A stretch of DNA of 38,288 nucleotides, taken from NCBI RefSeq assembly GCF_001423085.1, contig NZ_LMNU01000048.1:1-38288 (forward strand). Direction: 5' to 3'. Shown piece after piece: positions 1-6,765 of this stretch. The stretch's first letter is position 1; the number at the start of each line of letters is the position of its first letter. The notes under the pieces are model-generated. The model did no database searches. It saw nothing but the letters and a program-made list of their open reading frames with translations, and had not been told where the DNA came from. The stretch comes from Methylobacterium sp. Leaf125. Its GTDB lineage: Bacteria; Pseudomonadota; Alphaproteobacteria; Rhizobiales; Beijerinckiaceae. The position numbers were made by a program, and so were the translations under genes.

Positions 1-97
1 CCGCCCGGTACGTCTCGCAAAACCAGCCCCGCGCATCGCCAAAGCGCGGAGACACCACCCGCCGGACCGCCGGAATCTCCGTCTCAATCACCTGCAT
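1..97 (-). CDS. rfbC: dTDP-4-dehydrorhamnose 3,5-epimerase, N-terminal fragment (runs off the window)
   Basis: The minus strand starts with ATG at 95-97 and stays open to the window edge, giving 32 residues that begin MQVIETEIPAVRR and continue with FGDARGWFCETY. This matches the usual start of RmlC/RfbC epimerases (VIETEIPGV, then FGDERGFFFETY). The family epimerises the 3 and 5 positions of dTDP-4-keto-6-deoxyglucose for dTDP-rhamnose, a cell-surface sugar. The catalytic part lies outside the window. A GAGG about ten bases upstream may be the ribosome site. It is transcribed away from the nitrogen locus and probably belongs to a separate surface-polysaccharide region. The call rests on a short but characteristic stretch. 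Confidence 0.72.
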   Translation of the reverse strand, partial: MQVIETEIPAVRRVVSPRFGDARGWFCETYRA

Positions 98-315
98 GCT
101 CGGGGGACCTCAAGATCGGGAAGCTGGACGTCCTTGGCAAGTGTGGATCCCGGCCTGTCAAGGATCAGAGGGGATTTTCGAAGGGGCCGCGATGCGTCTG
201 AGCCGTCGCAAGCCCGCCGCCCTGTTTCCGACACAGGACTTCGCGAGTGGGGACGGCGTTTGATGTTGACGGACGACCGCCTCAGCGCGGGGGATGGTCC
301 GGACGGAAAGTATCG

Positions 316-894
316 ATGATCGCCATTCAGATCATATCCGGAACGTTCGGCGCCGGGCCGGGATCTTACGAATTCGGCGTCTTCGGGCTGCCCGATGGAA
401 GCCTGCGCGGGGTCGAGGACCTGGAGACCTTGACGCTCGCGCCGCCTGAGCAGGTGGTTCCGCGGCGCACCGGTATCGCCCGGGGATTGCGAGACGCTCT
501 GGTGGCCACTGGTCCCCTGCCGAACCCGCTCGGCCTCGCCGCGTCTCTCATGCATGCCGGACTCGATGTCCTCGGGGGCGACGCGCGGCCGACCTGGTCC
601 GTCGAGCTTCGATTCCGGGATGGGGTCCAGGCTCTGGTCCGGACCGATGCCGAGACGGCCGCCCAGATCGAGCGGGACCGTGAGGTGGTGCAGCGCGCCA
701 GCCTGCGCCTGCCTCCACCCCGCTCTGCGGTGCCGCCGGACGAGATCCAGCCCCGGATGCCCGCGGTGGCAGAGGGTGAGGCCGCCTCGATCGACGCGTC
801 CGTGCCCGATGGGCAGACCCTTTCCTCCCTCTTTGCTTACGAGAAGCGCGGAGGCCGTGTGCGCCGCCTCTCCAAGGCACTGGACGGCACCTGA
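316..894 (+). CDS. Hypothetical protein, 192 aa
   Basis: This open frame begins with ATG at 316 (MIAIQIISGTFGAG), preceded by a GGAAAG ribosome site. An in-frame GTG at 247 is possible but has a less protein-like leader. I do not recognise the family. The first 130 residues look like a compact beta-rich domain (IQIISGTFG, YEFGVFGLPDG, WSVELRFRDGVQALVRTD), followed by a helix (TAAQIERDREVVQRASL) and a proline- and charge-rich tail. There is no signal peptide or membrane segment. It converges on the hpxZ-like gene with only 20 bases between the stop codons. Its position at the edge of the locus does not suggest a role. Confidence 0.6.
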   Translation: MIAIQIISGTFGAGPGSYEFGVFGLPDGSLRGVEDLETLTLAPPEQVVPRRTGIARGLRDALVATGPLPNPLGLAASLMHAGLDVLGGDARPTWSVELRFRDGVQALVRTDAETAAQIERDREVVQRASLRLPPPRSAVPPDEIQPRMPAVAEGEAASIDASVPDGQTLSSLFAYEKRGGRVRRLSKALDGT

Positions 895-914
895 TCCGCC
901 GCGGTGGAGGGAGA

Positions 915-1310
915 TCAGCCCGTGATCGTGCTCACATGGGCCGCGACGACCTTCCAGCCGTCGGGGAAGCGAATCCAGGTCTGGCTCTGGCGCCCGATAC
1001 GCCCCGGGGCGCTCGAGCGGGTGAACAGCGTCATGGCGATTCCGGTATCGGACCCGTAGGTGGTGATGACGGTGTCTCTCAGGTCGCGCGCCAGGCCCTC
1101 GGGCGACCGCGCCCGACGGAACGCACGGATGGCCTCCATCCCGTAGAGGTTCTCGGCCCCACCGTAGCGGATCGTGCGCGCATCATCATGGAACAGGGCC
1201 TCCAGCGTCGGCACATCGTTGCCCACTAGGGCCGCCTCGTAGGCCGCGAAGGCGGCCTCCACCTCGGCCTTCACGGCCGGATCGTCGATGATCATCGCGG
1301 TCTCGCTCAC
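915..1310 (-). CDS. hpxZ: HpxZ/AtzH-like protein (SnoaL/NTF2-like fold), ureide catabolism
   Basis: 131 aa. The sequence has the pattern of the AtzH/HpxZ (DUF3225) family: VKAEVEAAFAAYEAALVGND, then LFHDDARTIRYG, IRAFRRARSP, TVITTYGSDTGIAMTLFTR and RIGRQSQTWIRFPDGWKVVAAHVS. AtzH is an amidohydrolase acting on 1,3-dicarboxyurea in cyanurate breakdown. HpxZ homologues occur in Klebsiella purine/oxalurate clusters. The GTG start at 1308-1310 overlaps the amidase stop (GTGA), which suggests coupled translation; an ATG at 1293-1295 is the alternative. The purine setting favours the Hpx reading over cyanurate degradation, but the substrate cannot be read from sequence. Confidence 0.8.
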   Translation of the reverse strand: MSETAMIIDDPAVKAEVEAAFAAYEAALVGNDVPTLEALFHDDARTIRYGGAENLYGMEAIRAFRRARSPEGLARDLRDTVITTYGSDTGIAMTLFTRSSAPGRIGRQSQTWIRFPDGWKVVAAHVSTITG

Positions 1311-2719
1311 AGGTTCGCCACGGGCGCGCGGACGATGCCGTCCCGCTCCAACTGGTGCGCTACGCGCAGGGCGTAGGCCTCGCGCCAAGGAGCGGCGATC
1401 ACTTGGACGCCGAGGGGCAGGCCGTCGTCCAGGCGCACGGGGACAGCCACCACCGGCAGGCCGACGAAAGAGATCGGCTGGGTGAACACCCCGATATTGG
1501 CCCGCACCGGCAGAGTCACCCCGTCGAGGACGAAGGTGGTCTGGCCTGAACGGGGCGCCCGGCAAGGCGTGGCGGGGGCCAGGATCACGTCGACCTCGCG
1601 GAACAGTTCGAGGACGGCGGCCCGGTACCAGCGGCGGAAACGCTGCGCCCGCTCGACCATCGGGGCCGGGATCATCGCCCCGGCGATCAGCCGGTCGCGT
1701 ACGGCCGGATCGAAATCCTCCGCCCGGGTCCGCAGGCGATCGAGATGGAGCGCGGCTCCTTCGGCCGCCGTGATGAGGTAGGCCGCCGCCCGGGCACGGG
1801 CCGCCTCCGGAATTTCGACGCTGCGCGTGACGCCGAGGGCCCGGGCGATGGCGGCCACCGCCGCGAACGCCTCGGCGTCGCCACCGCGCGCAAAGTAGCC
1901 GCCCGCCACCGCGACGCGCAGGTTCCCCAGCCCGTCGGAGAGGTGAGGCAGAGCCGGCTCTGCGGGTCGCGTCGTGGCCACCGGGTCGTCCGGGTCCGGC
2001 CCCTGCATGGCGTCGTAGCTCAGGGCGAGGTCCGTGACGCTGCGCGCCATGGGTCCGACATGGTCGAGGCTGCCGACGAAGGGAAAGCTGCCCGCCCGAC
2101 TCAGGCGACCGTAGGTTGGTTTGAGGCCGAAGCACCCGCAGAAGGTGGAGGGGACGCGGATCGAGCCATTGGTGTCGGAGCCGAGGGCGATCGGCACCAG
2201 CCCGGCCCCGACCGCCCCGCCCGAGCCTCCGGACGAGCCGCCGGACATGTGATCGAGATCGTGCGGGTTCCGGGACGATCCGTCATGGACGTTCTCGCCG
2301 GTGAAATCGTAGGCGTACTCGCCCATGTTGAGGCCGCCGACGAGGATCGCACCCGCCGCCTCGAGCCGGCGCACCAGGGCGCCGTCGCGCTCCGCCGGGG
2401 CCCGATCGCGGTTGATCTTCGCACCGGCGCGGGTCGGCAGACCGGCGATGTCGAACAGATTCTTGACCGCGAAGGGCACGCCGGCCAGCGGACCCAGGGT
2501 CTCGCCCCGATCGCGGGCCGCATCCAGGGCCTCGGCGCGGGCCTGGGCGCGCGGGGCGAGAATGTCCGTGAAGGCATTCACCGCACCGTCGACCCGCGCG
2601 ATGCGCGCCAGGGTCGCGGCGACGTTCGCGCGGGCGCTGGTCGTCCCATCCCGAAACGCCGCCGCCAGCGCCTCGGCCGTCATCGTGCTCGGATCGTGCA
2701 TCGTGTCCGGACCGTTCAT
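1307..2719 (-). CDS. atzE: AtzE-family amidase (HpxY-like)
   Basis: 470 aa, the normal length for an amidase-signature enzyme. The Ser-cisSer-Lys machinery is visible: Lys86 in AVKNLFD, the cis-Ser in MSGGSSGGSGG (about 162) and the nucleophile in GSDTNGSIRVP (about 186). GSDTNGSIR and GENVHDGSSRNPHD are typical of AtzE-type 1-carboxybiuret amidohydrolases and their purine-cluster relatives (HpxY). The product should hydrolyse a carbamoyl or ureido amide in the cytoplasm, releasing ammonia. The ATG overlaps the stop of the hpxX-like gene (ATGA), and the stop overlaps the hpxZ-like start (GTGA), so the three are a coupled operon. AtzE needs AtzG as a small partner, and that partner is present. 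The substrate here is inferred to be a ureide. Confidence 0.88.
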   Translation of the reverse strand: MNGPDTMHDPSTMTAEALAAAFRDGTTSARANVAATLARIARVDGAVNAFTDILAPRAQARAEALDAARDRGETLGPLAGVPFAVKNLFDIAGLPTRAGAKINRDRAPAERDGALVRRLEAAGAILVGGLNMGEYAYDFTGENVHDGSSRNPHDLDHMSGGSSGGSGGAVGAGLVPIALGSDTNGSIRVPSTFCGCFGLKPTYGRLSRAGSFPFVGSLDHVGPMARSVTDLALSYDAMQGPDPDDPVATTRPAEPALPHLSDGLGNLRVAVAGGYFARGGDAEAFAAVAAIARALGVTRSVEIPEAARARAAAYLITAAEGAALHLDRLRTRAEDFDPAVRDRLIAGAMIPAPMVERAQRFRRWYRAAVLELFREVDVILAPATPCRAPRSGQTTFVLDGVTLPVRANIGVFTQPISFVGLPVVAVPVRLDDGLPLGVQVIAAPWREAYALRVAHQLERDGIVRAPVANL

Positions 2720-2916
2720 GCTTCGTAGACCGGGGCGGCATCCACCTCGTCGGGCAGGGAAAACGCGGCCACATGCGCGGCGGCCGCGCGCAGGACCGCG
2801 AGGTTGCTTCCGATGGCGCCGATCCAGGCTGGATCGAGGGGGATGGCGAGCAGCCCGGCCGCTGCCTTGATGTAGGCGTCGAGGCCATCGGCCGGTGGAT
2901 CGTTGCGCTCCGACAT
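2716..2916 (-). CDS. hpxX: HpxX/AtzG-like small amidase partner (DUF4089)
   Basis: A 66-residue acidic helical protein (LDAYIKAAAGLLAIPLDPAW, then LAVLRAAAAHVAAFSLPDEVDAAPVY). This is the pattern of AtzG/HpxX, which forms a heterotetramer with the AtzE amidase in the manner of GatC with GatA. The PDEVDAAPVYEA ending is characteristic. A good ribosome site (AGGAGA) lies six bases before ATG 2916. Its stop overlaps the amidase start. The 233 bases between it and the upstream hydrolase gene (2917-3149) hold a CCTGCGG/CCGCAGG inverted repeat (3084-3114) and no gene that I can see. Confidence 0.82.
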   Translation of the reverse strand: MSERNDPPADGLDAYIKAAAGLLAIPLDPAWIGAIGSNLAVLRAAAAHVAAFSLPDEVDAAPVYEA

Positions 2917-3149
2917 GCGCTGTCTCCTAAAGATGTCGCGTCTCCGCGTGAGGGTGATCCCGACTAAAGGGGGGACTCGGCCGGCCCGGCGAGACAGGAT
3001 GAGCTGGACGAAGGTGCCGCGTCGTCGGGGCCGGAAGCAAGCGTCAGGCCGGGCGACGGCCCCGGAGCGCTGGCCGGGCCGATCCTGCGGCCTTGCGGCA
3101 ACGCGCTCCGCAGGCCCGAAGGTTCGGTTCCCCCCGTGTCGGGCGCATC

Positions 3150-3824
3150 TCAGGATGTGCCGCTCAGGGCTGCGATCACCGCCGCCGAGGAGGCGACCCA
3201 GCCGAAGATTCCACCCTGTGCGGCAATCATCGCGAGGCCCACACGATGGAATTCGGGGAAGTAGGAGGCGCAGCCATCCCCGACCGCCACGCAGCGATAG
3301 CCGCGGTCGTTACCCTCTCTAATCGTGGTGTGCACGCAGACCTCGGTGGTGACTCCGCAGACGAGCAGGGTCGCGATGCGGCGGGCGGCCAGGACCGCAC
3401 CGAGATCCGTGGCGTAGAAAGCGCCCTTCCCCGGCTTGTCGATGACCACCTCGCCCCGCATCGGTGCCAATGCGGGAACGATGCCGTGGCCCGGCTCGCC
3501 GCGGATCAGGATGCGGCCCATCGGGCCCGGAGCGCCGATCCGTGCGCTGGGCTCGCCCCGTTCCAGCTTGGCCGGCGGCGCATCGGACAGGTCCGGCTTG
3601 TGGCCCTCCCGCGTATGCACGACCAGAAGCCCTGCGCCCCGGGCCGCGGTGAGGACGGCCCGGATCGGCGGCACGGCGGCCTGGAGGAGCGACACGTCGT
3701 TGCCCAGGCTTTCACCGAAGCCGCCCGGCTCCAGAAAATCGCGCTGCATGTCGATCACCACCAGCGCGGTCGTCGCCGGATCGATCGTCAGGGGGGCGGG
3801 CTCGGCCGCGAGGATGTGGGGCAT
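3150..3824 (-). CDS. Isochorismatase-family cysteine hydrolase, biuret-hydrolase-like
   Basis: 224 aa from ATG 3824. The isochorismatase-like hydrolase triad is present: Asp in VVIDMQRDF, Lys in IDKPGKGAF and Cys in GVTTEVCVHTT. Stretches such as HTREGHKPDL, RILIRGEPGH, ATDL and REGNDRGYRC resemble biuret amidohydrolase (BiuH), which cleaves biuret to allophanate and ammonia, more than the true isochorismatases or RutB. It lies upstream of, and in the same direction as, the HpxX-AtzE-HpxZ-like operon, and diverges from the porin gene. Inference: it removes a terminal amino or carbamoyl group from a ureide in the same pathway as the amidase. Related N-carbamoyl or ureide substrates remain possible. 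The ribosome site is weak. Confidence 0.75.
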   Translation of the reverse strand: MPHILAAEPAPLTIDPATTALVVIDMQRDFLEPGGFGESLGNDVSLLQAAVPPIRAVLTAARGAGLLVVHTREGHKPDLSDAPPAKLERGEPSARIGAPGPMGRILIRGEPGHGIVPALAPMRGEVVIDKPGKGAFYATDLGAVLAARRIATLLVCGVTTEVCVHTTIREGNDRGYRCVAVGDGCASYFPEFHRVGLAMIAAQGGIFGWVASSAAVIAALSGTS

Positions 3825-3863
3825 GCCGGGATACCGGGCCGGAGGAGCGTCGGCGCGACGGAT

Positions 3864-3877
3864 GCAAGGACCGTGCG
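3864..3877 (-). promoter_or_regulatory. 14-base promoter-like element before the cysteine hydrolase
   Basis: Read on the minus strand the site is CGCACGGTCCTTGC. It resembles a sigma-54 -24/-12 element (TGGCACG-N4-TTGC) with an intact TTGC half, but CC replaces TG at the start of the -24 half. The same 14 bases occur upstream of ureAB at 32321-32334. Both lie 40-45 bases before the start codon, the distance also seen for the two clean sigma-54 sites. It is either a weak sigma-54 promoter or a site for another shared factor. Confidence 0.4.
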
Positions 3878-3941
3878 GCCGCCGCGAATCTGCGGATGAT
3901 GATGGCGGCAGGATCGACGATGGGCACGCCTGAATGCTTCG

Positions 3942-3954
3942 CGATGCTGCATCG
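3942..3954. promoter_or_regulatory. Candidate operator or enhancer palindrome
   Basis: CGATGC-T-GCATCG is a perfect 6-1-6 inverted repeat, and a further CGATGC follows at 3958-3963. It lies about 80 bases upstream of the element facing the hydrolase and about 300 bases upstream of the sigma-54 site facing the porin. Both distances suit an activator of sigma-54 promoters. The binding protein is unknown, and the site does not match the usual NtrC consensus. Confidence 0.3.
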
Positions 3955-4251
3955 TTCCGATGCAGGCCGGGGACCGTTCCGGCGCTGTACCCAGCCTCGC
4001 ACTGCAGGGGGCGATGCCAAGGAGCGAGGCCGACGTGCGGCGCGGCGGACGCGCCTGCGATGTTTCCGGGCCTCCGTGGGCTGTCGGGCCTCCGTCGTCC
4101 TGCCGGCGGGTTCGTCACCGCGCTCTCGGACCGCGCGGGTGAGGGGAAGGGCGCGGGTTTCCCCGTTGCCCTGCCCTGCCGCCGCCGGCCGCGTCTCGGA
4201 GTGTTGCGGAATTACGCCAATCGCCCGCGACCCCTTTGCGGCGATCGCCCC

Positions 4252-4267
4252 TGGCACATCGGTTGCT
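4252..4267 (+). promoter_or_regulatory. Sigma-54 (RpoN) promoter for the purine uptake/oxidation operon
   Basis: TGGCAC-ATCGG-TTGCT matches the RpoN consensus TGGCAC-N5-TTGCW, with GG and GC ten bases apart. Transcription should begin near 4278, leaving about 30 bases of leader before ATG 4309. RpoN promoters need an enhancer-binding ATPase such as NtrC, so this suggests induction under nitrogen limitation. The genes downstream are consistent with that. Confidence 0.75.
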
Positions 4268-4308
4268 GCGATGCCGGCAACTGGGCGTCCAAGCCCTTGG
4301 GGGACGTT

Positions 4309-5307
4309 ATGACCATCACAACATTTCTAAGACCCCTGACGGCTGTCGCCCTGGGCCTGGCCGCCCTTACGCCCGCCCTGGCCGCCGACCTCGACAAGAG
4401 GCCTCCGGCCGCCCCGCCGGAGGGTCCGTCCTCGTTCTTCCTGTTCTCGGACACCCAGGTCAGCTACCGCTACCAGTTCCCCGCGGCCAACCCGGGCAGC
4501 CAGGTCCAGCGCGCCGATGGCAGCTTCCGCAACCAGGATGCTCCCAAGCACATCCTCAACATCTCGCACGCCGATGCCTGGGCGTACGGGACGAACTTCT
4601 TCTCCCTCGACATCCTCAAGTCGGGCGCCCAGTTCCCGGCCGGGACCACCGACGGTTTCGGCGTGCCGACCTTCTCCGATTCTGGAAACACCGAGGCCTA
4701 CGGCCTCTACCGCGGCACCCTGAGCCTGAACGCGCTGACCGGCACCAAGGCCTTCGTCGTGCCGGGCCTCATCAAGGACGTCTCGCTCGCCTTCGGCTTC
4801 GACGCCAACGCCCAGAACGACGCCTTCGGCTCGAAGAAGCGCGACGTGGTGGGCGGTCTGAACTTCGCCTTCGACGTCCCGGTCGGCTTCCTCAACGCCT
4901 CGGTGCAGGCCTACAAGGAGTGGAACCGCAACGGCTTCAACGTGGCGCCCAACCGCGACGTCAGCTTCGACACCGTGCCCGAGTTCGAGATCGTCTATAA
5001 CTTCCCGCTGACCTTCACGGGCCTGCCCCTGAGCATCGCCGGCTTCAACAACATCGTCCTGCCCAAGGGTCGGGGCGTGAACGATCCGGGGGCGTTCGCC
5101 TTCAACCCGAAGACGGGCCTGGAATTCCTCTCGCGGACCAACTTGGTTCTCGACGTCGGCAAGCTGATCTACGATCAGCCCAACCGGGTCGATGTGTTCA
5201 TCGGGTTCCAGTACTGGCACAACAAATTCGGTAACATCGAGCGGGCCGACTTCAAGGGCACGGAGGAGAAGAGCTTCCTGGCCGGCGTGGCCTTCCACGT
5301 GTTCTAG
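4309..5307 (+). CDS. Tsx-like nucleoside-specific outer membrane porin
   Basis: 332 aa with a Sec signal peptide (hydrophobic residues 5-22, then PALA-AD, cleavage near 25). The mature part alternates amphipathic strands rich in aromatic residues (SFFLFSDTQVSYRYQF, DAWAYGTNFFSLDIL, YGLYRGTLSLNAL, VDVFIGFQYWHNKFG) and ends with a terminal Phe, as outer membrane barrels do. ILNISHADAWAYGTNF and the YWHNKFG strand recall the Tsx channel family, which passes nucleosides. It is the first gene after the RpoN promoter and comes before a deaminase and a nucleoside/purine-type importer, so it probably admits nucleosides or nucleobases to the periplasm. A general porin-like role cannot be excluded. Confidence 0.8.
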   Translation: MTITTFLRPLTAVALGLAALTPALAADLDKRPPAAPPEGPSSFFLFSDTQVSYRYQFPAANPGSQVQRADGSFRNQDAPKHILNISHADAWAYGTNFFSLDILKSGAQFPAGTTDGFGVPTFSDSGNTEAYGLYRGTLSLNALTGTKAFVVPGLIKDVSLAFGFDANAQNDAFGSKKRDVVGGLNFAFDVPVGFLNASVQAYKEWNRNGFNVAPNRDVSFDTVPEFEIVYNFPLTFTGLPLSIAGFNNIVLPKGRGVNDPGAFAFNPKTGLEFLSRTNLVLDVGKLIYDQPNRVDVFIGFQYWHNKFGNIERADFKGTEEKSFLAGVAFHVF

Positions 5308-5390
5308 AAGCCCGGTGTCGCGCTTCGACCGATCCTTGATCACGATGCATGATGCCCGCACGGGACGGCAGCCGATGCGAGCCCAGGGAG

Positions 5391-6764
5391 ATGACGGACG
5401 ATATGGTCGAGTCCAGCCCATCGAAGCGTCTCTGGATCCGCAATCCTCTGGCGATCCTGGCACCGGAATCCGGCGGTGGCCTCGTCGTCGAGGGCTCCCG
5501 CATCGTCGAGCGGGTACGGGCCGGGGCGACGCCCGCTGCGCCCGTGGACGAGACCTTCGACGCCGGCCGCCACGTGGTCATCCCGGGTCTCGTCAACACC
5601 CACCACCACTTCTTCCAGACGCTGACCCGCGCCCATCCGGTGGCGATCAACAAACCGCTCTTTCCGTGGCTGAAGGCGCTCTACACCGTCTGGGACAGGA
5701 TCACCCCCGAGGCGTTCCGGCTGGCGACCCGGCTCGCCTACACCGAGCTGCTGCTCTCCGGCTGCACCACGGCCGGGGATCACCACTACCTCTTTCCCAA
5801 GGGGCTGGAATCCTCCGTCGACATCCAGGTCGAGGAGGCCGGGCCGGTCGGGATCCGCGCCTTCGTCACCCGCGGCTCGATGAGCCTGTCCGAGCGCGAC
5901 GGCGGACTGCCGCCCGAATGTCTGACCCAGGACGATGACACCATCCTGGCCGACAGCGAGCGGGTGCTGCGCCTGTTCCACGACCCCAAGCCCGGCGCGA
6001 TGGTACAGATCGGGCTGGCCCCCTGCTCGCCTTTCAACGTGACGAAGCGGCTGATGCGCGAGAGCGCGGCACTGGCCGAGCGCCACGATTGCCGCCTGCA
6101 CACCCATCTCGGCGAGACGCTGGACGAAGACCGCTACTGCGTCGAGCTGTTCGGCCAGCGCCCGGTGGATTACCTCGAGGAGGTGGGCTGGATGGGCCCG
6201 CGCACCTGGCTTGCCCACGGCATCCACTTCAACGACGCAGAGGTGAAGCGTCTCGGGGCGGCCGGCGTCGGCGTATGTCACTGCCCGACCTCGAACATGA
6301 CGCTGGCCTCCGGCCAGTGCCGGACCTGCGAGCTGGAGGCCGCCGGCAGCCCCGTCGGCCTCGGCGTCGACGGTTCGGCCTCGAACGACAGCTCGAACCT
6401 GATGGAGGGCGTCCGCCACGCCCTGATGATCAACCGCCTGACCTACGGGGCCGAGGCCGTGACCCATCTCGACGCCCTGCGCTGGGCGACGGAGGGGTCC
6501 GCCGCCTGCCTTGGACGGACCGATATCGGCCGGATCGCGGAGGGCTGCGAGGCGGATCTGGCGCTGTTCACCCTCGAGGAACTGCGCTTTTCCGGCGCGC
6601 ACGATCCGCTGGCCGCCCTGGTTCTCTGCGGCGCGCACCGGGCCGACCGCGTGATGGTGGCAGGCTCCTGGCGCGTGGTCGACGGCCAACCCGTCGGAAT
6701 CGAGACCGGGCAGCTGCGCGAGGCCCACTCCCGTCTCGCCCGCACCCTGTTCGGAACCCTCTAG
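5391..6764 (+). CDS. 8-Oxoguanine/guanine deaminase-type amidohydrolase
   Basis: 457 aa from ATG 5391. ATG 5403 is an equally likely start, since AGGGAG directly abuts 5391 and is 12 bases from 5403. The protein is a metal-dependent amidohydrolase of the cytosine/guanine deaminase group. It shows the metal-binding NTHHHFFQTLTR (about 69-80), LHTHLGET with the conserved Glu, LAHGIHF, and GLGVDGSASND with the metal Asp. HHHFFQTLTRAHP and NKPLFPWLKALYTVWDRI are typical of 8-oxoguanine deaminase, which converts 8-oxoguanine to urate and ammonia; related enzymes accept guanine or isocytosine-like rings. It lies between a nucleoside porin and a purine-type importer and feeds the xanthine/urate pathway. 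The family call is firm; the exact substrate is inferred. Confidence 0.85.
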   Translation: MTDDMVESSPSKRLWIRNPLAILAPESGGGLVVEGSRIVERVRAGATPAAPVDETFDAGRHVVIPGLVNTHHHFFQTLTRAHPVAINKPLFPWLKALYTVWDRITPEAFRLATRLAYTELLLSGCTTAGDHHYLFPKGLESSVDIQVEEAGPVGIRAFVTRGSMSLSERDGGLPPECLTQDDDTILADSERVLRLFHDPKPGAMVQIGLAPCSPFNVTKRLMRESAALAERHDCRLHTHLGETLDEDRYCVELFGQRPVDYLEEVGWMGPRTWLAHGIHFNDAEVKRLGAAGVGVCHCPTSNMTLASGQCRTCELEAAGSPVGLGVDGSASNDSSNLMEGVRHALMINRLTYGAEAVTHLDALRWATEGSAACLGRTDIGRIAEGCEADLALFTLEELRFSGAHDPLAALVLCGAHRADRVMVAGSWRVVDGQPVGIETGQLREAHSRLARTLFGTL

Positions 6765-6765
6765 G

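Larger units (their letters stand above)
3825..4308 (+). other. Divergent regulatory region, 484 bases, no gene seen
   Basis: This interval separates the minus-strand cysteine hydrolase from the plus-strand porin. Open frames that cross it are Arg/Pro/Gly-rich and look like chance frames. It contains three listed sites: a sigma-54-type promoter facing the porin (4252-4267), a GC-rich 14-base promoter-like element facing the hydrolase (3864-3877), and an odd palindrome between them (3942-3954). The layout suits enhancer-dependent control of two divergent units. Confidence 0.6.

Noticed and set aside
1745..2728. Plus-strand open frame of 327 codons opposite the AtzE-like gene
   Set aside because: It is antisense to a clear amidase with all catalytic residues, and its product is low-complexity Gly/Arg-rich.
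3037..3051. Sigma-54-like site before the HpxX gene (minus-strand CGGCCT-GACGC-TTGC)
   Set aside because: It keeps GG and GC but only three of six -24 bases, and is more than 100 bases from the start codon. Too weak to list.
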